A stretch of 64,000 nucleotides of DNA from JALOLV01 sp046295175 (GCA_046295175.1 JBKBNY010000008.1:226100-290099); one strand, 5' to 3'; shown: positions 48,973 through 58,228, numbered from the stretch's first letter. The notes: generated by a model not told the origin, from the letters alone. Program-made: numbers and translations.

Positions 48973-51900
48973 ATGAAAAAAATCTACTTGTTTGGCAAGT
49001 ATTGTGCAATAGCCATGATTGTATGTCTATTGTCGCAAGCCAATGTTTTTGCACAAAAAGAGGTTTCTAAATGGGTCAATGACTCTAAAAAGAACCAGAA
49101 TTACTCTGAAGAAAAAGTTTTTGTGTCTTCAGAAATCGACTCCCAAAATAGTAATGCTATTGAGAAAGGGCTTAACTTATCGGTTGATAAAACAATCATA
49201 AAACGCCTTGCCGATAATCCTCAACCGACTCTTACTATACCACTACCTATGGGAAATGGTGCATTTATCTACCTCGAACTCGCTCAGGTAAGTATCACTA
49301 CGCCATCCTTTAAAGTTAGTACAAAAGGTAATAATCCTATAGATAAACTCAGCTATAAAGAAGGGGTTCACTACCGCGGAATTGTGAGAGGCGACGATAA
49401 TTCGTTGGTATCTTTGAGTATTATCAATGACGAACTCAGCGGATTCATCTCTTACGCTGGCAGCAAAATAATGCTCGGCAAGCTCAAAGATAATTCGGAT
49501 AAGCACGTGGCTTACAACGAAAAAGACCTCAAAGCCCCAACAGCTTTTGCTTGTGGTAGCCAGTCTAAACCAATCACAACCAAAAGTTTGAGAGAATCGG
49601 TTACAGCGGCAGCAACAGGCGTTGGCTGCAAGGTTGTTACGGTATATTTTGAGTGTGATTATAAAATGTATCAGGATTTTGGGTCGAATACCACCAATGT
49701 CGTCAATTATGTCAATTCGTTTTTCAGTCAGGTGGCAACTCTTTACGCCAACGAAAATATTGATATTCAAATCTCTGAAATAAAAGTCTGGACAAGCCCC
49801 GACCCATACGCATCTCTCACGACTACGAGTAGCGTGCTAACGGCATTTGACACCAATATTGGGTCGAGTTTCAATGGTAATTTAGCTCATTTTCTAACGA
49901 CACGTAGCCTCGGTGGTGGTATTGCTTATGTAGATGTTCTCTGTACAAAACCTTATGCTCACGGTGTAAGTGCCATAACAACTACTTACGCAGCAGTACC
50001 GACGTATTCGTGGACAGTTGAGGTTGTTGCTCATGAATTAGGACATAACATCGGCTCAAATCATACACAATGGTGCGGTTGGACTCGTCCAGATGGAACC
50101 GTCGGGCCGCTCGATAACTGTTATACGCCAGAAGGCACTTGTAGTACTGGTCCAGCCCCGACAAATGGTGGAACAATCATGAGTTATTGCCATTTGACAA
50201 GTACAGGCATTAATTTTTCGAACGGTTTTGGGACAGTTCCCGGAAATCTCATTAGAAGTCGAGTACAGAATGCTACGTGCCTTACTCCTACGGGTACGGC
50301 TCCTAATGGGTTATCGAGTAGTAATGTAGCCTCGACCTCGGCGACTGTTTCGTGGTTGCCTGTTTCGGGTGCAGTAAATTATGTGGTCGAATATCAACGA
50401 AGTGGAACCACAACCTGGACAGCAACGAGTGCCTTGACGAATACATCTACAAATTTGACTGGATTGTTAGCTGGAACAACCTATAATTGGAGAGTAAAAA
50501 CGGATTGTTCGGCACCATCGGTTAGTAGTTCGTTTACAACAGTAAGTAGTACTTGTGCCGCTCCAACCAGTTTAACAACGTCAAGTATCACCAGTAATTC
50601 GGCAACACTATCTTGGGCAGCCGTCAGTGGAGCGACTAATTATGTCGTACAATATAAATCTGCTGCTTCGACTACGTGGATTACAGCCGCAACTGTAACC
50701 ACTACGAGTTATAATCTAACTGGATTGGCTGCTTCAACCGCCTACAACTGGCAAGTAAAAGCAAGCTGTTCGGCATATTCGACAACCGTAAATTTCTCGA
50801 CAATTGCTGCATCTTGTGCTGCTCCGACAAGTTTAACAACGGCAAGTATCACCAGTAATTCGGCAACGCTATCTTGGGCAGCCGTCAGTGGGGCGACTAA
50901 TTATACAGTTCAATACAAAACAGCCGCTTCAACTACGTGGATTACTGCCGCAACTGTTACTACCACAAGTTATAATTTGACTGGGCTAACGGCTTCAACC
51001 GCATACAATTGGCAAGTGAAGGCAAGCTGTTCGGCATATTCGACAACCGTAAACTTCTCGACAATTGCTGCTTCTTGTGCCGCTCCGACAAGTTTAACAA
51101 CTGCAAGTATCACAAGTAATTCAGCAACACTATCATGGGCAGCCGTCAGTGGGGCTACTAATTATACGGTTCAATACAAATCTGCTGCTTCAACTACATG
51201 GATTACTGCCGCAACGGTTACTACGACAAGTTATAATTTGACTGGACTAACGGCCTCAACCGCATACAATTGGCAAGTAAAGGCAAGCTGTTCGGCGTAT
51301 TCAGCAACCGTAAACTTCTCGACAATTGCGGCATCTTGTGCCGCTCCGACAAGTTTAACAACGGCAAGTATCACCAGTAATTCAGCAACCCTATCGTGGG
51401 CAGCTGTCAGTGGGGCTACCAATTATACAGTTCAATACAAAACAGCCGCTTCGACTACGTGGATTACTGCCGCAACTGTTACTACGACAAGTTATAATTT
51501 GACTGGACTAACGGCCTCAACCGCATACAATTGGCAAGTGAAGGCAAGTTGTTCGGCGTATTCAACAACCGTAAACTTCTCGACAATTGCTGCATCTTGT
51601 GCCGCTCCGACAAGTTTAACAACCGCAAGTATCACAAGTAATTCGGCAACGCTATCTTGGGCAGCCGTCAGTGGAGCGACTAATTATGTCGTACAATATA
51701 AATCTGCTGCTTCAACTACGTGGATTACTGCCGCAACTGTTACTACGACAAGTTATAATCTAACTGGATTAATCACTTCGACCGCCTACAATTGGCAAGT
51801 GAAGGCAAGCTGTTCGGCGTATTCAGCAACCGTAAACTTCTCGACAATTGCGGCATCTTGTGCCACTCCGACCAGTTTAACAACTGCAAGTATCACCAGT

Positions 51901-52950
51901 AATTCGGCAACCCTATCATGGGCGGCCGTCAGTGGGGCTACTAATTATGTCGTACAATATAAATCTGCTGCTTCGACCACGTGGATTACAGCCGCAACTG
52001 TGACCACTACAAGTTATAATCTAACTGGACTAACAGCTTCGACCGCATACAATTGGCAAGTGAAGGCAAGCTGTTCGGCGTATTCGACAACTGTAAACTT
52101 CTCGACAATTGCCTCGACCTCTTGCACAGCTCCATCTGGATTATCGACGACCAATATTAATACCTCATCTGTTACTTTAGTTTGGAATTCTGTGCCAGGA
52201 GCTACCAGTTATACCGTTCAATACAAAAGGTCGAGTTCAAGCACTTGGACAACCGCAAGTGCAACAGCAAATACCAATCTTAACCTGACTGGACTGGCAT
52301 CAGGTTCGACGTACAATTGGCAGGTAAAAGCAAATTGTTCGAGTTATTCGTCGGCTGTCAATTTCACAACATTAACCCCAGACTGTACCGTACCAACTAA
52401 CCTAACGAGCAATTCGGTTACATCAACCTCTGCACAGTTGGGCTGGGGAGCAAAAAATGGTGTTTTGAGTTATACAGTTCAGTATAAGCTATCAACTAAT
52501 AATAATTGGACAACCATCACTGCCAGCTCAAACACTTATAATCTCACAGGTCTGACCGCAGGTAGAACATATCAATGGAAAGTCAAAAGTAGTTGTTCAA
52601 ATTATTCGAGTACGGTTAGCTTCAATACACCCGCAGCTACCACAGCTACTACCAAGAAAAATAATAGAATTGTCAGTAGCGATAATTTGTTTAATATTGA
52701 GCAAAATGTGTTCAGCATTTATCCAAACCCTTCTACATACGAGATTCGATTGAAAATTGAAGCTACCGATGAGATTGGCGAAAGTGCATTTTATCGAATC
52801 ACCGATATGAGTGGCAATCAAAAATTATTTATCAGAGCAACCAAAGACGAAGAAAACATAGATGTTTCGAGCCTACAAGAAGGCACATACATCGTACAAT
52901 TTGTCGGAAAATCTGGTAAGATAAGTACTCAAAGATTAATCAAGCAATAA
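48973..52950 (+). CDS. Secreted zinc metalloprotease with nine FN3 domains and T9SS tail
   Basis: 1325 residues. Signal peptide to about 28 (VFAQ); propeptide-like region to about 200; reprolysin-type (M12B-like) protease domain at about 210-440 with the zinc motif HELGHNIGSNH and the Met-turn TIMSYCH. Then nine fibronectin type III domains (about 445-1230), of which the second to seventh are almost identical 87-residue units starting CAAPTSLTT. The last 85 residues are a T9SS sorting domain (FSIYPNPSTYEIRL, LQEGTYIVQF). It is probably a cell-surface or secreted protease whose FN3 stalk extends the enzyme or binds substrate. Confidence 0.92.
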   Translation: MKKIYLFGKYCAIAMIVCLLSQANVFAQKEVSKWVNDSKKNQNYSEEKVFVSSEIDSQNSNAIEKGLNLSVDKTIIKRLADNPQPTLTIPLPMGNGAFIYLELAQVSITTPSFKVSTKGNNPIDKLSYKEGVHYRGIVRGDDNSLVSLSIINDELSGFISYAGSKIMLGKLKDNSDKHVAYNEKDLKAPTAFACGSQSKPITTKSLRESVTAAATGVGCKVVTVYFECDYKMYQDFGSNTTNVVNYVNSFFSQVATLYANENIDIQISEIKVWTSPDPYASLTTTSSVLTAFDTNIGSSFNGNLAHFLTTRSLGGGIAYVDVLCTKPYAHGVSAITTTYAAVPTYSWTVEVVAHELGHNIGSNHTQWCGWTRPDGTVGPLDNCYTPEGTCSTGPAPTNGGTIMSYCHLTSTGINFSNGFGTVPGNLIRSRVQNATCLTPTGTAPNGLSSSNVASTSATVSWLPVSGAVNYVVEYQRSGTTTWTATSALTNTSTNLTGLLAGTTYNWRVKTDCSAPSVSSSFTTVSSTCAAPTSLTTSSITSNSATLSWAAVSGATNYVVQYKSAASTTWITAATVTTTSYNLTGLAASTAYNWQVKASCSAYSTTVNFSTIAASCAAPTSLTTASITSNSATLSWAAVSGATNYTVQYKTAASTTWITAATVTTTSYNLTGLTASTAYNWQVKASCSAYSTTVNFSTIAASCAAPTSLTTASITSNSATLSWAAVSGATNYTVQYKSAASTTWITAATVTTTSYNLTGLTASTAYNWQVKASCSAYSATVNFSTIAASCAAPTSLTTASITSNSATLSWAAVSGATNYTVQYKTAASTTWITAATVTTTSYNLTGLTASTAYNWQVKASCSAYSTTVNFSTIAASCAAPTSLTTASITSNSATLSWAAVSGATNYVVQYKSAASTTWITAATVTTTSYNLTGLITSTAYNWQVKASCSAYSATVNFSTIAASCATPTSLTTASITSNSATLSWAAVSGATNYVVQYKSAASTTWITAATVTTTSYNLTGLTASTAYNWQVKASCSAYSTTVNFSTIASTSCTAPSGLSTTNINTSSVTLVWNSVPGATSYTVQYKRSSSSTWTTASATANTNLNLTGLASGSTYNWQVKANCSSYSSAVNFTTLTPDCTVPTNLTSNSVTSTSAQLGWGAKNGVLSYTVQYKLSTNNNWTTITASSNTYNLTGLTAGRTYQWKVKSSCSNYSSTVSFNTPAATTATTKKNNRIVSSDNLFNIEQNVFSIYPNPSTYEIRLKIEATDEIGESAFYRITDMSGNQKLFIRATKDEENIDVSSLQEGTYIVQFVGKSGKISTQRLIKQ
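50554..52119 (+). repeat. Six tandem 261-bp repeats coding FN3 domains
   Basis: Units start at 50554, 50815, 51076, 51337, 51598 and 51859, each 87 codons, with few base differences. The flanking FN3 domains before and after are much less alike. The pattern shows recent duplication or gene conversion and may vary in copy number between strains. Confidence 0.9.
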
Positions 52951-52974
52951 ACTCTGATTTATACACGATGATGC

Positions 52975-53010
52975 GGGGCATCGGGTGGGATAAAACCTAC
53001 TTGGTGCCCC
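52975..53010 (+). terminator. Possible terminator after the metalloprotease gene
   Basis: GGGGCA/TGCCCC 6-bp stem with a long loop holding a weaker inner pairing, followed by CTTACTTTTTG. It lies in the 89-bp convergent gap before tadA. Confidence 0.4.
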
Positions 53011-53039
53011 CTTACTTTTTGACAAGCAAGCCAAAAGAT

Positions 53040-53489
53040 TTATCTTAATTTTTTAAAGAATTCCTTCAACATTGTCTCGCAATCGGTTTGTAGAATACCT
53101 TTGATAATTTCGGTTTTAGGATGAAGTATTTTATTGGAGACCATCGAAAAACCACGCTTGGTATCAGAAGCCCCGAAGACAATCCTATCAATTTGGCTCC
53201 AAGCCAAAGCTCCTGCACACATTACACAAGGCTCAAGGGTTACGTAGAGTGTACATTCTTTCAAGTATTTTGCCCCTAAAAATTGCGAAGCAGCCGTAAT
53301 CGCGATGATTTCGGCGTGGGCTGTCACGTCGTTGAGTTGTTCGGTTTGGTTAGAGCCTTTGCCTATGATTTTACTTCCGCCCGCTACCACTATTGCCCCA
53401 ACGGGTATCTCTCCCTTTTCGCCAGCTTGAATAGCCAAGTCGAGGGCTTTTGCCATAAAATATTCGTGGGTGTAGAGGGGATATTTCAA
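53040..53489 (-). CDS. tadA: tRNA-specific adenosine deaminase TadA
   Basis: 149 residues. The zinc site is complete: HAEI with the proton-shuttle Glu and LEPCVMCAGAL. Early GEIPVGAIVV and the later FGASDTKRG are typical of TadA. It converts adenosine to inosine at the wobble base of tRNA-Arg(ACG). It follows the GH3-like gene by 27 bp and is probably co-transcribed. Confidence 0.94.
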   Translation of the reverse strand: MKYPLYTHEYFMAKALDLAIQAGEKGEIPVGAIVVAGGSKIIGKGSNQTEQLNDVTAHAEIIAITAASQFLGAKYLKECTLYVTLEPCVMCAGALAWSQIDRIVFGASDTKRGFSMVSNKILHPKTEIIKGILQTDCETMLKEFFKKLR

Positions 53490-53516
53490 GGGTTCAGGAT
53501 GTCTTATTAAAATTTA

Positions 53517-55013
53517 TCACACAGCCATTTTTGCCAATTCATCGGCAATTTTGCGGTCGTTCGACAAACGTGGTACTTTATTCTGACCGCCCAATTTGCC
53601 TTGCGAACGCATATAATTGATAAATGATTCTCTTTTGAGAGGTGTAATAACCAACTTACGCAAGATACTCCCCGTAATCAAATCATCGTAATAAACATTC
53701 AATTCTACCATTTTTTGGTCTAAATCATCGGTAAATTGAGCCAAATCTTTGGGTGGAGTTGCAAATTCTACCAACCACTCGTGGTAGGGTAACCCTTCTT
53801 TGGGTGTAACCATTGGGGCAACGGTAAATTCGACAATTTCTACTTCGGGATGGCGTTCGCAGGCGTATTTCATTGCTTTTTCGACCTCTTCGCCGATGAC
53901 GTGTTCGCCAAAAGCCGAGATAAAATGCTTGATTCGACCCGAAACTATAACCCTGTAAGGATTCAACGAAACAAATTTAACCGTATCGCCAATCGAATAT
54001 CCCCACAAACCAGCATTGCTATTGATAATTACGGCGTAATTTTTACCCAATTCTACTTGCTCAATGCTCAATCGGGTTGGTTTTTCGTTAAAAAATTCTT
54101 CGGCAGGAACAAACTCAAAGAAAATTCCCGAGTCGAGTAGCATCAAAAGTCCTTCTTCTTGTTGCGAATCCTGATACGCCAAAAAGCCTTCGGATGCCGG
54201 ATAAAGCTCTATTGAATCAACTTTTTTACCAATTGAATCAAACAATTTGGCACGATATGGCTCAAAATTTACGCCTCCATAAATAAATAAATCGAATGTC
54301 GGGAAAACATCTTTGATTTTCTTACCCGTGCGTTCTTGAATCCTATCAAAATACATTTGTACCCACGGCGGAATCCCCGAAATCAAGCCCATCGGCTGAT
54401 GAATGGTTTCGTCGATGATTTTCTCTAATTTGGTTTCCCAATCTTCGATACAATTGGTTTCGTAGCTCGGCAATTGATTGGTTTTGAGGTAATTGGGTAC
54501 GTGATGATTAGATATACCCGAAAGCCTACCCGTGTGGATACCCGCCTTCATGTCGAGTTCGGGGCTGCCCGAAAGAAAGATTAATTTATTATCTAAAAAC
54601 CGGGCTTTGCCCGTTTCGTTGATGTAGTTCAGAATCGCGTTTCGTGCCGAATCAATGTGATTATGTATCGAATCACGGCTTATCGGAATGTATTTTGTAC
54701 CAGATGTCGTACCCGAAGTCTTGGCAAAATAGAGCGGTTTTCCTTTCCAAAGAATATCAACACCGCCATTTAAAATCTGCTCAACGTATGGTTTTAGGTC
54801 TTCGTAATCTCTGACAGGCACGGCTTGCTTGAAATCTTCGTAGTTTTTAATATCCTTAAAGTGATGGTCTTTGCCAAAAACAGTGTTTGTTGCCTCACTT
54901 ACAATTTTCTGACGCCACTCTGCCTGTACTTCTGCCGAGCGAGCTACCCACTTTTTCTGTTGATTTACTACGTATTTTGCAAACGGCTTGCTAAGAATCG
55001 AACGAATACCCAT
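53517..55013 (-). CDS. GH3 auxin-responsive promoter family protein
   Basis: 498 residues of the ANL (acyl-adenylating) superfamily. The ATP-binding stretch is FAKTSGTTSGTKYIPIS; other motifs are FPTFDLFIYGGVNFEPY and YPASEGFLAY. Plant GH3 enzymes join amino acids to acyl acids, but bacterial homologs are uncharacterised. Cytoplasmic. Common and conserved in Bacteroidota. A TATCTTTG promoter box lies 30-40 bp upstream. Confidence 0.9.
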   Translation of the reverse strand: MGIRSILSKPFAKYVVNQQKKWVARSAEVQAEWRQKIVSEATNTVFGKDHHFKDIKNYEDFKQAVPVRDYEDLKPYVEQILNGGVDILWKGKPLYFAKTSGTTSGTKYIPISRDSIHNHIDSARNAILNYINETGKARFLDNKLIFLSGSPELDMKAGIHTGRLSGISNHHVPNYLKTNQLPSYETNCIEDWETKLEKIIDETIHQPMGLISGIPPWVQMYFDRIQERTGKKIKDVFPTFDLFIYGGVNFEPYRAKLFDSIGKKVDSIELYPASEGFLAYQDSQQEEGLLMLLDSGIFFEFVPAEEFFNEKPTRLSIEQVELGKNYAVIINSNAGLWGYSIGDTVKFVSLNPYRVIVSGRIKHFISAFGEHVIGEEVEKAMKYACERHPEVEIVEFTVAPMVTPKEGLPYHEWLVEFATPPKDLAQFTDDLDQKMVELNVYYDDLITGSILRKLVITPLKRESFINYMRSQGKLGGQNKVPRLSNDRKIADELAKMAV

Positions 55014-55043
55014 TTTTTATCTGCTTGTAAGTATTTTGTTTGG

Positions 55044-55051
55044 CAAAGATA
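55044..55051 (-). promoter_or_regulatory. -7 box for the GH3-tadA unit
   Basis: TATCTTTG followed by C on the minus strand, 31 bp before the GH3 ATG. No TTG at the expected distance, so the -33 part is weak. Confidence 0.5.
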
Positions 55052-55111
55052 TAAAAACTATGACGAATCAGGTATCGAAAAGAAGTTTTGGTTTCAGACT
55101 GTATATAAAAA

Positions 55112-55140
55112 AATAAAGTGCTGAATCAGCACTTTATTTC
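55112..55140 (-). terminator. Terminator of the LytTR gene
   Basis: A 12-bp perfect stem AAATAAAGTGCT/AGCACTTTATTT with a 5-nt loop; followed by a T run on the minus strand. It ends 40 bp after the LytTR stop codon. Confidence 0.85.
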
Positions 55141-55179
55141 TCGTAACCCAAAAAGTAAAAATTAACCACAAGTGTACTT

Positions 55180-55635
55180 CTAAGACACTCTAAGTGTAGT
55201 CTTTAGTTTCATCGTAGAACTGACATTCTGACCTGTGGTACTCAGAAAACGTCTGTACTTACGGCGGAAACCAGCCGCCTTTCTACGAGAAATCAATATC
55301 TTTTGGTCATGGATGAGGAGTTCTCCTCCACGACAGTTGAAATATAAATCGTCAACGTAATCAAAATTAACTATAAAAGAACGATGCGGTCTAACGAAAT
55401 TTGAAATACCTTGTAACTCCTCCTCAAAAATTCTCAATGTCTTCGAGCTAATAATTTCACGTCCATCTTTCAACTTGAAAATCGTGTAATTCTTAGCACT
55501 TCTCAGATACAAAATATCGCTCAATTTTATCATGTTGCGTTTTCCAGCCACACGCATTGTTGCATTAGTCCCCAGCAAGTTTGCCTTTAAACCCTCCATC
55601 GGATTGAAAGGAGCTACGTAAAGAAGTTTAGTCAT
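55180..55635 (-). CDS. LytTR family DNA-binding protein without receiver
   Basis: 151 residues. The LytTR domain (about 28-125) shows IKLSDILYLRSAKNYTIFKLKDGREIISSKTLRIFEEELQ and FVRPHRSFIVNFDYVDDLY, the beta-strand DNA-binding fold. There is no receiver or membrane segment, so it may respond to unknown input or a partner. The short basic C-terminal tail is not typical. It sits alone between tyrS and GH3 genes, with its own terminator. Confidence 0.85.
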   Translation of the reverse strand: MTKLLYVAPFNPMEGLKANLLGTNATMRVAGKRNMIKLSDILYLRSAKNYTIFKLKDGREIISSKTLRIFEEELQGISNFVRPHRSFIVNFDYVDDLYFNCRGGELLIHDQKILISRRKAAGFRRKYRRFLSTTGQNVSSTMKLKTTLRVS

Positions 55636-55910
55636 GTTATTGTTTATAGGAAAGCTTTGTTTGTAATTGTGAACGCAAGTTATATACCATTATTAAACGG
55701 CACAATTACGATTCGATAAGTGGCGGCGAATTTCGGATAAGTGGCAGAAGCCCTAAAAAGGGGTATTTTGGGTACTGAAGGTAAATATTTTGCTATAAAA
55801 TATCAGTTTTGTACTATTTTATTAAATATCAGCTGTTTTTAGAAGAAAAATCAAACAAACCGCCCTTAAAAATTTTTGCGGCTTGTTTGATATAGATGTA
55901 ATCTATAATG

Positions 55911-57218
55911 TTACAAAACCTTAACTAAGTGGTTTTTCTTTCCTTTAGAAATCAGCAAGTATTTGCCTTGCAAAAGTTCAAAATTTTCTAAAGTTTGCTT
56001 TTCGTCGGTAACTTTCACTTTGTTGATGCTTACGGCATTTCCTTGTAAAGCACGGCGAGCCTCGCCCTTCGAGGCGTACACTTCGTTATTGGTTGTTATC
56101 GAAATCAAATCTAAAACATTTGGGCATGATGAGTAAACATCGCTCGAAATCTCGGTTTGTGGTACACCTTCAAAAATACTGATGAATATTGCTTCATCGA
56201 GCGACTTCAAGGTTTCGAGGGTTCCTTTGCCATAAAGTACCTCCGATGCCGCCACGGCGTTTTCGTAGTCTTTTGCCGAGTGTACAATCGTTGTAACCTC
56301 TCTCGCCAATGTCTTTTGCATGGCTCTTAGATGCGGAGCTTCAGCGTGTTCGGCTTCGATGGCCTCAATCTCTTCTTTTGAAAGCAATGTAAACACCCGC
56401 AATAATCTTGGGCAATCGCCATCGGCTTGGTTTATCCAGAATTGGTAAAACTGGAACGGACTCGTCATCGTAGGGTCGAGCCATACGTTTCCACCTTCCG
56501 ACTTCCCAAACTTTGTTCCATCCGATTTAGTCAAAAGCGGCGTTGTCAAGGCAAATGCTTTATATTCGGCCGTTTCGTCGTTATTGTTTTCTTTACGACG
56601 GATTAATTCTGTACCCGTTGTAATATTGCCCCATTGGTCAGAACCACCCATTTGTAGGCGAACATTTTTATTCTTGAATAACCAGTAGAAATCATATCCT
56701 TGTAATAATTGGTAAGAGAACTCGGTGAACGAGATACCCGTTTCGAGGCGTTTTTTTACCGAATCTTTTGCCATCATATAATTGACGGTCAGATATTTAC
56801 CTGCCTCACGTAAAAATTGTAGAAACCCGATTTCTTTAAACCAATCGTAGTTATTGACCATCTCGGCGGCGTTTGGCTTTGATTCGTCAAAATCCAAAAA
56901 TTTGCGTAACTGAGCTGCAATACCCGCTTGATTGGCTCTGAGTGTTTCTTCAGATAAAAACTCACGCTCGGCGGCTTTGCCCGATGGGTCGCCAATCATA
57001 CCTGTTGCACCACCCACAAGAGCATAAGGCTTATGCCCGCACAACTGAAAATGCTTCAAAAGCATGATTGTTGCGAGGTTTCCGATATGAAGCGACCTTG
57101 CCGTAGGGTCAAAACCGATATAACCGCCCGTCATTTCTTTCAAGAGTTGTTCTTCGGTGCCTGGCATTGCATCGTGGAGCATTCCACGCCAACGTAATTC
57201 TTCGATAAAATTTTTCAT
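55911..57218 (-). CDS. tyrS: Tyrosyl-tRNA synthetase
   Basis: 435 residues, full length class I synthetase. HIGH-like SLHIGN is at about 42-47, the KMSKS-like motif is KFGKSEGG, and YDFYWLFKNKNVRLQMGGSDQWGNI is the TyrS core. The C-terminal S4 domain (about 365-435) includes EARRALQGNAVSINKVKV. It charges tRNA-Tyr in the cytoplasm. Upstream lies a 15-codon ORF with five Tyr codons followed by a terminator, described as a probable attenuator, so expression is likely to rise when Tyr-tRNA is short. Confidence 0.96.
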   Translation of the reverse strand: MKNFIEELRWRGMLHDAMPGTEEQLLKEMTGGYIGFDPTARSLHIGNLATIMLLKHFQLCGHKPYALVGGATGMIGDPSGKAAEREFLSEETLRANQAGIAAQLRKFLDFDESKPNAAEMVNNYDWFKEIGFLQFLREAGKYLTVNYMMAKDSVKKRLETGISFTEFSYQLLQGYDFYWLFKNKNVRLQMGGSDQWGNITTGTELIRRKENNNDETAEYKAFALTTPLLTKSDGTKFGKSEGGNVWLDPTMTSPFQFYQFWINQADGDCPRLLRVFTLLSKEEIEAIEAEHAEAPHLRAMQKTLAREVTTIVHSAKDYENAVAASEVLYGKGTLETLKSLDEAIFISIFEGVPQTEISSDVYSSCPNVLDLISITTNNEVYASKGEARRALQGNAVSINKVKVTDEKQTLENFELLQGKYLLISKGKKNHLVKVL

Positions 57219-57288
57219 GTTTTATATAACGATTACTTTCAACCGTTTTTTAGATTTAAACGACTTGAAAAGTCGTTGTACATAAAAA

Positions 57289-57314
57289 AACCGCTTACTT
57301 TGCAGCAAGCGGTT
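57289..57314 (-). terminator. Attenuator terminator before tyrS
   Basis: An 8-bp perfect stem AACCGCTT/AAGCGGTT with a 10-nt loop followed by seven T on the minus strand. It lies 37 bp after the leader ORF stop and 70 bp before the tyrS ATG. The 5' arm can instead pair with 57341-57347, which would prevent it. Confidence 0.85.
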
Positions 57315-57347
57315 GGTGTATATTTTTACATAGATTGCCACGCCTGC
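57305..57347 (-). promoter_or_regulatory. Anti-terminator pairing of the tyrS leader
   Basis: GCAGGCG (minus strand, 57347-57341) pairs with CGCTTGC (57311-57305), seven pairs including one G-T, and overlaps the terminator's 5' arm. A ribosome stopped on the Tyr codons would leave it free; one reaching the stop codon at 57351 would cover it. This is the logic of trp-type attenuation. Confidence 0.65.
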
Positions 57348-57350
57348 TTT

Positions 57351-57398
57351 TTATGAGCAATAATAAGCGTAGTAATATGTGTTGATTGCGGTTTTCAT
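57351..57398 (-). CDS. Tyrosine-rich leader peptide of tyrS
   Basis: Fifteen codons read MKTAINTYYYAYYCS followed by TAA. Five of six adjacent codons (8-13) are Tyr (TAT TAC TAC GCT TAT TAT), far above chance. The ATG is only 5 bp after the -7 box, so the mRNA may be leaderless. It is placed between promoter and terminator, upstream of tyrosyl-tRNA synthetase. The peptide itself likely has no other function. Confidence 0.8.
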   Translation of the reverse strand: MKTAINTYYYAYYCS

Positions 57399-57402
57399 AC
57401 TG

Positions 57403-57433
57403 CAAAGCTATGGAGTTAGCTCAAAACTTGCAA
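57403..57433 (-). promoter_or_regulatory. Promoter of the tyrS leader and tyrS
   Basis: TTG (57433-57431), 20-nt spacer, TAGCTTTG (57410-57403) then CA on the minus strand: an excellent match to the Bacteroidota consensus. It overlaps the end of the upstream outer-membrane gene, whose stop is at 57434. The predicted start is at or just before the leader ATG. Confidence 0.75.
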
Positions 57434-58102
57434 TTATTTTTTCTTCTTTTTGATTCCGTACTTGCTCCACCAACGATAATATTCGCTGAAATTATAGCTT
57501 ATCGAAACCTGAAACGTACGGTTTCGCATATCAATCGGAGCATTGACTTTATTGAGCGATGTTGAGGTAAAAGTATCATTTGATACGTCTCTTAGACCGT
57601 AAACATATCTAAAACTCAAACTAAACAACGAAGCGGCATCGAGCATATCAATTCTGGCTCCCAGCACCAAGCCCAAGTCATTGTTTACGTCTGGCCCGTA
57701 CTTTTTGCCTGCGTTGAGTGCTACGCTGTATTCTGGGCCTACTTCAAAGAAAATATTTTTTGCTGGCGAAATCCCCAAGATTACGGGTACGCTCACGTAC
57801 TGAAAATTATTACGCAAAATGGCCGACTCGGTTTCTGGAAAGTTTACACTAAAACCTTTGAGCGAGCCTCCGCGGTTGTTATAGACCAATTCGGGCTGTA
57901 GAGATATTCGTTTTGCTAAATTAAAACGATAGAAACCTCCAATGTGTAAATCTGGTCGAAAACGAGAGATAATATCTGTCTGGTTATCAATGATTGACGA
58001 ATAATTATTGTTTAGACCAACCCTAAAACCGTATTGTGTTTTGTTTTGAGCGAATGTGGTAAGACTGGTAATAAGTGATACAAACAGAACAATTTTTTTC
58101 AT
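57434..58102 (-). CDS. PorT-like outer-membrane beta-barrel protein
   Basis: 222 residues from MKKIVLFVSLITSLTTFAQ, a signal peptide. The frame is open 21 codons further, but those are encoded by a C-rich dispersed repeat. The mature chain is an eight-strand-type barrel: YGFRVGLNNNYSS, LHIGGFYRFNLAKRISLQPELVYN, FQYVSVPVILGISP, FFEVGPEYSVAL, and FQVSISYNF. It matches the porin-family/outer-membrane beta-barrel group (PF13568). Function unknown. Confidence 0.85.
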   Translation of the reverse strand: MKKIVLFVSLITSLTTFAQNKTQYGFRVGLNNNYSSIIDNQTDIISRFRPDLHIGGFYRFNLAKRISLQPELVYNNRGGSLKGFSVNFPETESAILRNNFQYVSVPVILGISPAKNIFFEVGPEYSVALNAGKKYGPDVNNDLGLVLGARIDMLDAASLFSLSFRYVYGLRDVSNDTFTSTSLNKVNAPIDMRNRTFQVSISYNFSEYYRWWSKYGIKKKKK

Positions 58103-58228
58103 TGTAAATTTACCCCCAGCCCCTAACGGAGGGAATTTTTGAAACAGTGATTTAAGGTGAGGCATGCCTTAAAAATAACGTACTACATGCTGACAGTATT
58201 GCCTTTTGGACAATTATGAAATGCAAAT

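Noticed and set aside
50554..52119. Regular 261-bp repeats as a CRISPR-like or satellite array
   Set aside because: Repeats are in one open frame and code for FN3 domains; there are no spacers.
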